Assembly: GCA_934277375.1 (NCBI GenBank)
Contig: CAKQTZ010000003.1
Span: 124,001-188,000, forward strand
DNA length: 64,000 bases
Direction of reading: 5' to 3'
From: an uncultured Coprococcus sp.
GTDB taxonomy: Bacteria; Bacillota; Clostridia; Lachnospirales; Lachnospiraceae
The translations under genes were made by a program, and so were the position numbers. The first letter of the stretch is position 1. Each line of letters begins with the position of its first letter. Below the pieces are notes generated by a model. That model was not told where the DNA came from. It was given only the letters and a program-made list of their open reading frames with translations, and did not search any database. Shown here piece after piece: positions 15,490-23,707 of the stretch.

Positions 15490-17979
15490 ATGTCAGTAAA
15501 GATTGCACTTGCAGGAAATCCTAACTGCGGTAAAACAACATTATTCAATGCTTTAACTGGCGCTAACCAGTACGTAGGTAACTGGCCAGGTGTTACAGTT
15601 GAGAAGAAAGAGGGTAAGCTTAAGGGTAACAAGGATGTTATCATAACTGACCTTCCTGGTATCTATTCACTTTCTCCATACACTCTTGAGGAAGTTGTTG
15701 CCAGAAATTATCTTATTCAGGAATATCCTGATGCCATTATCAACATTATTGATGGTACTAACATAGAGAGAAACCTTTATCTCTCAACACAGCTTATTGA
15801 GCTCGGGATTCCTGTTGTCATGGCTGTCAACATGATGGATCTTGTAAAGAAGAATGGCGATTCAATCAACATCAAGAATCTGAAGGATGCTCTTGGATGT
15901 GAGGTTGTTGAGATCTCAGCCCTCAAGGGTACTGGTATCGATGAGGTTAAGGAGAAGGCTATAGCTGCTGCAAAGTCCAAGAAGGCAAATGCAAGAGTTC
16001 ACAGCTTTGACGAGGCAGTTGAGGCTGCAATTGACAGCGTCAGCGCAAAGCTTGACATGGAGGAGAACAGAAAGAGATTCTTCGCGATCAAGCTTATCGA
16101 GAAGGACAGCAAGATCATAGAGCAGATGAAGAATGCGCCAGACTGCTCAGCAGAGATCAAGAAGCTTGAGGATGACTTCGATGATGACACAGAGAGTATC
16201 ATCACAAGTGAGAGATATTCATATATTTCATCGATCATTGACAAGTGTGTAAAGAAGGCTGCTAAGGGACAGAAGCTTACAGTATCAGATAAGATCGACC
16301 GTGTTGTAACAAATCGTATCCTTGCACTTCCTATATTCGTGCTCATAATGTGGCTCGTATATTTCATAGCAATGTCAACAGTAGGTGCATGGTGCACAGA
16401 CTGGACAAATGATAACCTGTTCGGCGATGGTTTCCATCTCTTCGGAATTGGAAGCTCAGATTATGAAGATGCATCAGGCGACTATGATGCAGCAACAACA
16501 GCACTCGATGCATATGGTGTACTCGTAACAGATGACGAGGATGCAGTTGATGTAGATGCCACAAAGGCAGCTATCGCAGCAAACACAAACACAGATGCAA
16601 GCGTTAAGTATGAGATGGAAGATGAGGAGACTCTCGATACATACGATATCGATGTTTACTACTCAGAGGTTCCAGCAGGTGCTGACGAAGAGACAACAAA
16701 CGCAATGTCATATCTTGATGCAGTTGATTACTTCAATGAGACTCAGATGGCAGAGATTGATCCTGCTGATTATGGCGTATTTGTTCCTTCAATTCCAGAT
16801 CTTATCTCTGCAGGACTTGACAAGATTGGATGTGCAGACTGGTTACATGGACTTATCATCGATGGTATTGTAGCCGGTGTTGGTGCTGTACTTGGTTTCG
16901 TACCTCAGATGCTCGTACTGTTCATCTTACTTGCAATCCTTGAGTACTGTGGATATATGGCACGTATCGCCTTCATCATGGACCGTATCTTCAGAAAGTT
17001 CGGTCTCTCAGGAAAGTCATTCATACCTATCCTTGTAGGTACAGGTTGTGGTGTGCCAGGTATCATGGCTTCACGTACGATTGAGAATGAGAAAGACCGT
17101 CGTATGACAGTCATGACAACAACATTTATACCATGTGGTGCTAAGGTTCCATTTATCGCCATGATCGCCGGTGCTATATTCGGTGGTTCATCAATAGTTG
17201 CAACAAGTGCTTACTTTATTGGTATTGCAGCAATTATATGTTCTGGTATAATACTTAAAAAGACAAAGATGTTCGCCGGAGATCCATCACCATTCGTTAT
17301 GGAACTTCCACCTTATCATATCCCAACAGTAGGTTCTGTTCTCAGAAGCATGTGGGAGCGTGGCTGGTCATTCATCAAGAAGGCTGGTACGATAATCACA
17401 CTTTCAACAATCGCTGTATGGTTCACAACATACTTCGGATTTGTTGATGGTTCATTCCAGATGCTTGATGAGAGCCAGATCGATTACAGTATTCTTGCAA
17501 AGATCGGTAATGCGATATCATGGATCTTCGTTCCACAGGGCTGGGGTAACTGGCAGGCAACTGTAGCATCTATCACAGGTCTTGTTGCCAAGGAGAACAT
17601 CGTTGGTACAATGGGTATCCTCTACGGTGGTGGAGACGGTACAGTTTACCAGGCACTTGCAGGTGCATTCACAACAGCAAGCGGATTCTCATTCCTTGTG
17701 TTCAACCTTCTCTGTGCACCATGTTTCGCAGCTATGGGTGCTATCAAGAGAGAGATGAACAGTGCTAAGTGGTTTTGGTTTGCAATCGGATATCAGTGTG
17801 GATTTGCTTACCTTGTAGCACTTGTTGTATACAGAATCGCAGGTCTCTTCACAGGAGCTTGTACATTCGGTGTATGGTCAGTAGTAGCAATTGCACTTGT
17901 TGTTCTGTTCTTCTTCATGCTGCTGCGTCCGGATCCAAACAAGAAGATCAAGACAAGCAAGGAGTTCCTCAACGCTTAA
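15490..17979 (+). CDS. feoB: Ferrous iron transporter FeoB
   Basis: The main bacterial ferrous iron permease: an N-terminal G protein fused to a membrane channel. G motifs: GNPNCGKTT (residues 10-18), the switch region NWPGVTVEKKEG, DLPGIYSL and NMMD. A helical guanine-dissociation-inhibitor domain follows, then about eight membrane segments with both gate regions (PILVGTGCGVPGIMASRTIE and CAPCFAAMGAIKREM). At 829 residues it is longer than usual. An acidic loop at about residues 315-430, between the first two membrane segments, accounts for roughly 100 extra residues. It follows two feoA genes and a folded leader. Confidence 0.97.
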   Translation: MSVKIALAGNPNCGKTTLFNALTGANQYVGNWPGVTVEKKEGKLKGNKDVIITDLPGIYSLSPYTLEEVVARNYLIQEYPDAIINIIDGTNIERNLYLSTQLIELGIPVVMAVNMMDLVKKNGDSINIKNLKDALGCEVVEISALKGTGIDEVKEKAIAAAKSKKANARVHSFDEAVEAAIDSVSAKLDMEENRKRFFAIKLIEKDSKIIEQMKNAPDCSAEIKKLEDDFDDDTESIITSERYSYISSIIDKCVKKAAKGQKLTVSDKIDRVVTNRILALPIFVLIMWLVYFIAMSTVGAWCTDWTNDNLFGDGFHLFGIGSSDYEDASGDYDAATTALDAYGVLVTDDEDAVDVDATKAAIAANTNTDASVKYEMEDEETLDTYDIDVYYSEVPAGADEETTNAMSYLDAVDYFNETQMAEIDPADYGVFVPSIPDLISAGLDKIGCADWLHGLIIDGIVAGVGAVLGFVPQMLVLFILLAILEYCGYMARIAFIMDRIFRKFGLSGKSFIPILVGTGCGVPGIMASRTIENEKDRRMTVMTTTFIPCGAKVPFIAMIAGAIFGGSSIVATSAYFIGIAAIICSGIILKKTKMFAGDPSPFVMELPPYHIPTVGSVLRSMWERGWSFIKKAGTIITLSTIAVWFTTYFGFVDGSFQMLDESQIDYSILAKIGNAISWIFVPQGWGNWQATVASITGLVAKENIVGTMGILYGGGDGTVYQALAGAFTTASGFSFLVFNLLCAPCFAAMGAIKREMNSAKWFWFAIGYQCGFAYLVALVVYRIAGLFTGACTFGVWSVVAIALVVLFFFMLLRPDPNKKIKTSKEFLNA

Positions 17980-18004
17980 ATTTTCATAAGGAGAGTGGTG
18001 ACTT

Positions 18005-18160
18005 ATGTCAGAGTATCTTGGTACAATCATTGTGGCAGCCATAATTGTTCTGATGGTGTTCTTCATTGTCAGAGGTATGGTAAAGGATAGAAAAAAGGGC
18101 AAACACATATGTGGTGGTGACTGCTCGAACTGTCATGGCGGATGTAGTCACAAGCTCTAA
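18005..18160 (+). CDS. FeoB-associated Cys-rich membrane protein
   Basis: A 51-residue protein with an AAGGAGAG site upstream and an ATG at 18005. One transmembrane helix (GTIIVAAIIVLMVFFIVRGM) is followed by a basic stretch and a short Cys/His tail with CGGDCSNCHGGC. This is the form of the small Cys-rich proteins found directly after feoB in Clostridia, which take the genomic position of FeoC. Metal handling is an inference from the Cys/His content. Confidence 0.88.
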   Translation: MSEYLGTIIVAAIIVLMVFFIVRGMVKDRKKGKHICGGDCSNCHGGCSHKL

Positions 18161-18187
18161 AAAAGAATAGTTGTAGTATTATATACT

Positions 18188-18220
18188 AGGTGCGCTGTCA
18201 GAAATGGCGGCGCACCTTTT
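18188..18220 (+). terminator. Terminator of the feo operon
   Basis: AGGTGCGC and GCGCACCT form an 8-pair GC-rich stem (18188-18217), followed by a short T run. Confidence 0.7.
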
Positions 18221-18454
18221 GAATTATGAAGGTAGTGAGCCGAAGGCTGTGTTTGTGCAAGATCTTGGCAGCTACTACGATAACTTGATAAGACTGCGAA
18301 ATGCATTTCTCGCAGTTTGTATGGCAGGTATAAAAAATCTGTGATATACTTATCGAAAAAGGGAGAAACCATCAGAAAGTACGCGGATTGCTAAATGCGT
18401 GTACGTTTGAATGTGGCTACTACATAATGCGTGTATGTAAAGGAGGATAAAGAT
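18221..18454. other. Intergenic region before the leucine-rich-repeat gene
   Basis: No gene was seen. A nested palindrome lies at 18293-18316: ACTGCGA and TCGCAGT flank the inner palindrome AAATGCATTT. TATACT at about 18346 could be a -10 box for the downstream gene, but no convincing -35 box was found. Confidence 0.4.
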
Positions 18455-19639
18455 ATGAGTAATGTGAGAAGAAGATTTAGAGAATTACTGTGTTTATTGA
18501 TGACGATCGGTATAGTTGTTGTGGGATTTTTGACCTTGGAAAGTATTGATGCACAGGCAGCAACAAGTGGTGATTATGAGTACAATATAAATTCAAAAGG
18601 AACGGTTACTATTACGAAATATAACGGACATTCATCAAAGGTAATAATTCCACAGAAAATTAGAGGGAAAAAGGTAACCAATATAGGGTATATGGCATTT
18701 TACCAGAACAAATATCTGAAAGAGGTGGTTATACCGGGAAGTGTTAAGCGAATTGAGGATGGTTACACATTTGCATATTGTAAGAATCTGAGAAGCGTTC
18801 AGTTTTCAGAGGGACTTCAATATATAGGTTATTATGATTTTTATGAATGTAGTAGATTAAAACATGTAGATATTCCCAAAACTGTAACTGAATTATCAGA
18901 GGGGGTGTTTGCGAGAACTGGTTTGACAAGTATCTACCTTCCTGCAAAAGTCAGATCGATAAATGGCAATGATATGACTGCATTTAATGAGTGTAAAAAT
19001 CTAACCCGTATAGTGGTTGATAAAGCCAATAAGAGGTATGACAGCAGAAATGATTGTAATGCTATCATTGATAAGAGGGACAAATGCCTGCTTGTTGCAT
19101 GTAAGTCAACTGTTATACCAAAGGGGATAAAGAGGATTGGCTGTTACGCTTATACTAATCTTACAGGTATAACGAGTATTTATGTTCCACATGGAGTAAC
19201 AAGTATAGGTTCAGGGGCATTTTCTGACTGTCGTGATTTAAAAAAATTGTACCTTCCGTCGAGCATAACTACTGGATATGGGATTGATGAGTTCTCAAAA
19301 AAGACGTTTACAGTTTATTGTGAAAAGAATTCAGAAATATATAAGTATGTTAAAGAGATTAAATGGCCGTATCGCATTGGAAAGTTTAATAGGACGGATA
19401 TCAGTAAGCCAGCAGGTCATGTAAGTGTATCAGGCTTGAAGGCTACGACTTATACCGGATCAGAGGTATATCTTAAGAAGTTGGTTGTAAAATCAAAAGG
19501 AAAAGTCCTTGTGAAAAACAGAGATTATAGTGTTATATATGTAAACAATATAAAACCTGGAAGGGCTACAGTTAAAATCACGGGGCTGAACAATTATACA
19601 GGAACTATCAGAAAAACATTTGTTATAAAGAAGAAGTAG
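18455..19639 (+). CDS. BspA-like leucine-rich-repeat cell-surface protein
   Basis: A secreted protein of about 394 residues. A signal peptide (basic start, hydrophobic LCLLMTIGIVVVGFLTL, likely cleavage after AQA) is followed by LRR_5/BspA-type repeats (pattern IPxxVxxIxxxAFxxCxxLxxV, residues about 55-290). A C-terminal Ig-like domain follows, of the type YTGSEVYLKKLVV...NNIKPGRATVKITGLNNYTG. There is no sorting signal or anchor domain at the end, so retention on the surface is unclear. The ATG at 18455 has AAAGGAGG upstream. Such proteins often act in adhesion, which is inference here. Confidence 0.82.
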   Translation: MSNVRRRFRELLCLLMTIGIVVVGFLTLESIDAQAATSGDYEYNINSKGTVTITKYNGHSSKVIIPQKIRGKKVTNIGYMAFYQNKYLKEVVIPGSVKRIEDGYTFAYCKNLRSVQFSEGLQYIGYYDFYECSRLKHVDIPKTVTELSEGVFARTGLTSIYLPAKVRSINGNDMTAFNECKNLTRIVVDKANKRYDSRNDCNAIIDKRDKCLLVACKSTVIPKGIKRIGCYAYTNLTGITSIYVPHGVTSIGSGAFSDCRDLKKLYLPSSITTGYGIDEFSKKTFTVYCEKNSEIYKYVKEIKWPYRIGKFNRTDISKPAGHVSVSGLKATTYTGSEVYLKKLVVKSKGKVLVKNRDYSVIYVNNIKPGRATVKITGLNNYTGTIRKTFVIKKK

Positions 19640-19646
19640 ATTCCAC

Positions 19647-19675
19647 TTGAAATAAAAATAGATATACTATATTAT
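19647..19675 (+). promoter_or_regulatory. Promoter of the ZTP-riboswitch purine operon
   Basis: TTGAAA (19647-19652), a 17-base spacer and TATTAT (19670-19675), placing the transcript start just before the riboswitch. Confidence 0.7.
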
Positions 19676-19685
19676 AAAAACAGCT

Positions 19686-19772
19686 TTGGTGCACGACTGG
19701 CGGAGACAGCCGGAGGGCTGGTAGGAATTACCTACAGGGAGTGTACTGTTAAGATGAGCCGACCGCCTGGGC
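19686..19772 (+). promoter_or_regulatory. ZTP riboswitch (pfl motif) aptamer
   Basis: It has the hallmarks of the pfl RNA: a P1 helix GTGCAC (19689-19694) with GTGTAC (19741-19746), the internal CGACTGGCGGAG segment, a P2 hairpin GTAGG/CCTAC, and the diagnostic GCCGACCGCCTGGGC (19758-19772) that forms P3 and the pseudoknot. It senses ZTP/AICAR-ribotide, which builds up when 10-formyl-tetrahydrofolate is short. The two genes after it are exactly the enzymes that use AICAR ribotide, so the ligand fits the context. Confidence 0.92.
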
Positions 19773-19824
19773 AAGCAAATATATCAAGACATGTATTTGT
19801 GTGCGCAGACGGCCGGTTTTCTTT
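19758..19824 (+). terminator. Expression-platform terminator of the ZTP riboswitch
   Basis: GCGCAGACGGCCGG (19803-19816), followed by TTTTCTTT, can pair with the CCGACCGCCTGGGC of the aptamer at 11 of 14 positions. Ligand binding would hold the aptamer together and prevent this hairpin, turning the operon on. Confidence 0.75.
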
Positions 19825-19950
19825 ATTTATGCGAGCAGCGAGTCAAAGGTATATACATAGGGCCCCGGAGATTGCTGTGAGATAAATAGAAACTTGCGTC
19901 AGTAGAATAGGCTCACAGGTATGAAAAAACACATGGAGGTACAACAGAAA

Positions 19951-20664
19951 ATGGAAATGTTATCACTTGAGAAGGAACTTAGCGAAAATGCATATCCGGG
20001 ACGCGGAATCGTTATCGGAGTGTCAGAGGATGGCAAGAAGGCAGTGACAGCCTATTTCATCATGGGAAGAAGCTCAAACAGCCGTAACAGAGTATTTGTG
20101 ACAGAGGGTGAGGGCATCAGAACAGAGGCATTTGATCCATCAAAGCTTGAGGATCCAAGCCTTATCATCTATGCACCTGTAAGAGTTCTTGGCAACAAGA
20201 CAATAGTTACAAATGGCGATCAGACAGATACCATATATGACGGACTTGACGATGAGCTCACATTTGAGCAGTCACTCAGAAGCAGACAGTTTGAGCCGGA
20301 CGGTCCTAACTACACACCTAGAATCTCAGGTGTTATGCACATAAAGAATGGTGTGTTCGATTACTCAATGTCCATACTTAAGAGTAACAACGGCAACCCT
20401 GCCGCCAATAACAGATATACATTCTCATATGAGAATCCTGTAGCCGGTGAGGGACATTTCATTCACACATATATGCACGACGGCAATCCACTCCCAAGCT
20501 TTGAGGGTGAGCCAAAGTGGGTTAAGATATCCGGGGACATCGACGAGTTCACAGACAAGGTATGGAACAGCCTCAACGAGGACAACAAGGTGTCACTGTT
20601 CGTCAGATACATCGACATTGCAACAGGCGAGTATGAGACAAAGATCGTGAACAAGAATAAATAA
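19951..20664 (+). CDS. purO: IMP cyclohydrolase, PurO type
   Basis: Closes the ring of FAICAR to give IMP, the last step of purine synthesis. The roughly 237-residue protein resembles the archaeal PurO family and not the N-terminal half of PurH: YPGRGIVIG near the start, AYFIMGRSSNSRNRVF, and TNGDQTDTIYDGL. The start at 19951 (GGAGG 11 bases upstream) gives the usual N-terminus; an in-frame ATG at 19921 would add 10 residues. It is controlled by the ZTP riboswitch and followed by a separate formyltransferase, so the bifunctional PurH is replaced by two proteins. Confidence 0.9.
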   Translation: MEMLSLEKELSENAYPGRGIVIGVSEDGKKAVTAYFIMGRSSNSRNRVFVTEGEGIRTEAFDPSKLEDPSLIIYAPVRVLGNKTIVTNGDQTDTIYDGLDDELTFEQSLRSRQFEPDGPNYTPRISGVMHIKNGVFDYSMSILKSNNGNPAANNRYTFSYENPVAGEGHFIHTYMHDGNPLPSFEGEPKWVKISGDIDEFTDKVWNSLNEDNKVSLFVRYIDIATGEYETKIVNKNK

Positions 20665-20685
20665 TAATAAAGGAGATATTTGATC

Positions 20686-21864
20686 ATGAACGAGATTCAG
20701 TTAAAGTATGGTTGTAACCCAAATCAGAAGCCATCAAGAATATATATGGAGGATGGCAGTGATCTTCCTGTTAAGGTTTTAAATGGCAAGCCTGGATACA
20801 TCAACTTCCTTGATGCATTCAACGGATGGCAGCTTGTAAAGGAGCTCAAGGCGGCTACAGGACTTCCAGCAGCAACATCATTCAAGCATGTTTCACCTGC
20901 AGGCGCTGCAGTTGGACTTCCTCTCACCGATACACTTGCAAAAATCTACTGGGTAGATGACCTCGGAGAGCTCTCACCACTTGCATGTGCATACGCAAGA
21001 GCAAGAGGTGCTGACAGAATGTCATCATTTGGCGATTTCATCGCACTTTCAGATGTATGTGACGCAGACACAGCACGTCTTATCAAGAGAGAGGTATCAG
21101 ATGGTGTTATCGCTCCTGGATACACAGATGAGGCTATGGAGCTTCTCCTTGCAAAGAAGAAGGGAAATTACAACATCATCCAGATAGATGAGAACTATGT
21201 TCCTGCTGAGATCGAGAGAAAGCAGGTATATGGTGTTACATTTGAGCAGGGAAGAAATGAGCTTGGGATCGACAAGGATCTTCTGTCAAACTTTGTCACA
21301 AAGAACAAGAAACTTCCAGAGCAGGCTGAGATCGATATGAAGATCGCACTCATCACACTCAAGTATACACAGTCCAACTCTGTATGCTATGTAAAGGGTG
21401 GACAGGCTATAGGTATCGGAGCAGGACAGCAGTCAAGAATCCACTGTACAAGACTTGCCGGACAGAAGGCAGACAACTGGTTCCTCCGTCAGTCACCACA
21501 GGTTATGGGACTTCAGTTCGTGGACGGACTTGGAAGAGCAGACAGAGATAATGCCATCGACGTATACATGGGAGATGAGTACGAGGATGTCCTTAAGGAA
21601 GGCGAGTGGCAGAAGAGATTCAAGGTTAAACCAGAGGTGTTCACAGCAGATCAGAAGAAGGCATGGCTGGCACAGAACACAGATGTTGTTCTTGGATCAG
21701 ACGCATTCTTCCCATTCTCAGACAATATAGAGAGAGCTCACAAGAGTGGTGTCAAGTACATTGCACAGCCTGGCGGATCAGTTCGTGATGATCTCGTTAT
21801 AGAGTGTGCTGACAAGTACGATATGGTTATGGTATTTACAGGAATCAGATTATTCCATCACTAA
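20686..21864 (+). CDS. AICAR formyltransferase, stand-alone PurH C-terminal type
   Basis: Transfers a formyl group from 10-formyl-tetrahydrofolate to AICAR ribotide. Over 392 residues it matches only the transformylase half of PurH: the active-site KHVSPAGAA (about residues 66-74), the LKYTQSNSVCYVKGGQAIG segment and the GQQSRIHCTRLAG segment. The ATG at 20686 is preferred to TTG 20680 because of AGGAG at 20671-20675. It forms a two-gene operon with purO behind the riboswitch and is closed by a strong terminator. Confidence 0.93.
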   Translation: MNEIQLKYGCNPNQKPSRIYMEDGSDLPVKVLNGKPGYINFLDAFNGWQLVKELKAATGLPAATSFKHVSPAGAAVGLPLTDTLAKIYWVDDLGELSPLACAYARARGADRMSSFGDFIALSDVCDADTARLIKREVSDGVIAPGYTDEAMELLLAKKKGNYNIIQIDENYVPAEIERKQVYGVTFEQGRNELGIDKDLLSNFVTKNKKLPEQAEIDMKIALITLKYTQSNSVCYVKGGQAIGIGAGQQSRIHCTRLAGQKADNWFLRQSPQVMGLQFVDGLGRADRDNAIDVYMGDEYEDVLKEGEWQKRFKVKPEVFTADQKKAWLAQNTDVVLGSDAFFPFSDNIERAHKSGVKYIAQPGGSVRDDLVIECADKYDMVMVFTGIRLFHH

Positions 21865-21911
21865 TATATGTGCGGCATTATGTATGTGGCGATAAATTAC
21901 TGAATATTTGT

Positions 21912-21949
21912 GCGGTTCTGCTGAGTAAAATCAGCGGAACCGCTTTTTT
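21912..21949 (+). terminator. Terminator of the purine operon
   Basis: GCGGTTCTGCTGA and TCAGCGGAACCGC form a 13-pair stem, followed by TTTTTT. Confidence 0.92.
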
Positions 21950-22051
21950 GCTTTATCTTATTGCTGGTTTGTGATAATATAAAATGATGTATAAGATGAG
22001 GTATGTGTATATTAACTACATTATATATGATAAATAAAAGGAGATTGTTAT

Positions 22052-22879
22052 ATGTCCAGACGTAAACGCAGCATATTCAAAGAGAGAAGAAAGATCAATT
22101 ATAAACTTATATTTGCAGTATTGCTTCTTGCATGTGCCGGAGTTTTGCTTATTTCATATGCCATATCAGCAATAATTTCACAGAAGGATGAATTGTTCGA
22201 TCAGGGTGTCAGCTATTATGATGAAGGTGCCTTTGAAAGTGCCATTGGATCATTCAATTCGGCTCTTGATGAGAATCAGTTGTTTTCAAAAAGAAAAGAT
22301 ATGAATATACAGATGTATCTTGCGGATGCGTATTTGAAGAGCGGCCAGTACGCCGAAGCTGCCAGAATATACAAGACACTTGCCGATGCTTCATATAGCG
22401 GCGGAGGTGCAAATGTCAAGGATCTGGAGGAACTTGCCACTGCACTTGATGATTTTGGCCAGGGTAATTACGGGGGAGCGCTTGATGTTCTTCTAAAGCA
22501 GGCTGATACCTATCCTGAACTCAACATGTACATAGGAACCTGTTATGCGGTTACTGATGATATTGACAATATGTTTGCCAGTTACGAGAAGTACGTGCAG
22601 ACATTTGGATTTAATTCATATGTGTATGCCATGTATGGTTCGTATTATCTGAATGCTGGTGATATGGAGTCATCTATAGCATATATAAATAATGGCCTGA
22701 GTTGTGATGATAAGGTTTATAGAAAAGAATTGTTGATGCTGGAGATAACATATTACGAGAAACAGATGGATTATGACAAGGCGTATGAGATAGCCAGTCA
22801 GATGATTCAGGAGTATCCGGACTATGAGGCGGGACAGAAGGAATATACTTTCCTGAGCACAAGAGTAACGGAGCAGTAA
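22052..22879 (+). CDS. TPR-repeat membrane-anchored protein
   Basis: A 275-residue protein with a basic N-terminus, one membrane helix (LIFAVLLLACAGVLLISYAI) and an external region of tetratricopeptide repeats: DELFDQGVSYYDEGAFESAI, MYLADAYLKSGQYAEAARIY, and further copies to the end. Such proteins scaffold protein-protein contacts; the partner is unknown. It is followed 13 bases later by the alarmone synthetase gene, so the two are probably co-transcribed. Confidence 0.75.
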   Translation: MSRRKRSIFKERRKINYKLIFAVLLLACAGVLLISYAISAIISQKDELFDQGVSYYDEGAFESAIGSFNSALDENQLFSKRKDMNIQMYLADAYLKSGQYAEAARIYKTLADASYSGGGANVKDLEELATALDDFGQGNYGGALDVLLKQADTYPELNMYIGTCYAVTDDIDNMFASYEKYVQTFGFNSYVYAMYGSYYLNAGDMESSIAYINNGLSCDDKVYRKELLMLEITYYEKQMDYDKAYEIASQMIQEYPDYEAGQKEYTFLSTRVTEQ

Positions 22880-22892
22880 TCGGGAGGCATAT

Positions 22893-23696
22893 ATGGAGAT
22901 TCAACTGTGGAAAGAGATACTCTCTCCTTATGAGCAGGCTGTGGATGAGCTCCTGGTAAAGTTCAACCATATAATAATGCAGTATAGGAGTATGGGAATG
23001 TACTCTCCTATAGAGAGCGTGACGGGACGTGTGAAGACGGTGTCGAGTATAATAGACAAACTTCAGAAGAAAAATATTCCCATGGACAGAATAGTTGAAG
23101 AGATGGATGATATTGCGGGTGTCAGGATAATGTGTCAGTTCACTGAAGATATAGCAAAGGTGGTAGAGATCATCCGTGGCAGACAGGACATGCGCATCAG
23201 AGAGGAAAAAGACTATATAACCAATGCAAAGGCAAGTGGTTATCAGAGTTATCATATCATTCTGGATTATGATGTATATACGGTAAGCGGATGTACAACT
23301 ATCCAGGCTGAGATACAGATAAGAACAATGGCGATGAATTTCTGGGCTACTATAGAGCATTCTCTTCAGTACAAGTACAGAAAGGGTATTCCTGATGATA
23401 TAAGGAAAAAGTTAAGAAATGCGGCTGATGCAACAGAGGCACTGGACAGAGAGATGTCGTATGTCCGTGGAGAGATCATGGATGCTCAGAACTCATTTAA
23501 CATTAAGGCGAATATAGTTTCTGAGATAATAATAAATATCCAGAATCTTTATAAGGTTGGCAATCCAAGAGAGGTCCAGAAGATTCAGGATGAATTCTAT
23601 TCTATATATAAACAGGATGATATGGAATTGCTTGAGAATTTTGCAAAGCAGCTTGATATAATTGCGGAGGGGTATAAAGCCCAAAGCATAAGATAA
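22893..23696 (+). CDS. Small alarmone synthetase (RelQ/YjbM-like GTP pyrophosphokinase)
   Basis: Makes (p)ppGpp from ATP and GTP/GDP. The 267-residue protein has only the RelA/SpoT synthetase domain: SVTGRVKTVSSIIDKLQKK, DDIAGVRIMCQF, the ASGYQSYHIIL nucleotide-binding segment and AEIQIRTMAMNFWATIEH. It lacks the hydrolase (HD), TGS and ACT domains of long Rel proteins. A C-terminal helical tail probably mediates tetramer formation as in RelQ. It lies in a run of genes from the TPR protein to the RNA methyltransferase. Confidence 0.92.
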   Translation: MEIQLWKEILSPYEQAVDELLVKFNHIIMQYRSMGMYSPIESVTGRVKTVSSIIDKLQKKNIPMDRIVEEMDDIAGVRIMCQFTEDIAKVVEIIRGRQDMRIREEKDYITNAKASGYQSYHIILDYDVYTVSGCTTIQAEIQIRTMAMNFWATIEHSLQYKYRKGIPDDIRKKLRNAADATEALDREMSYVRGEIMDAQNSFNIKANIVSEIIINIQNLYKVGNPREVQKIQDEFYSIYKQDDMELLENFAKQLDIIAEGYKAQSIR

Positions 23697-23707
23697 AGGA
23701 GTTTATT

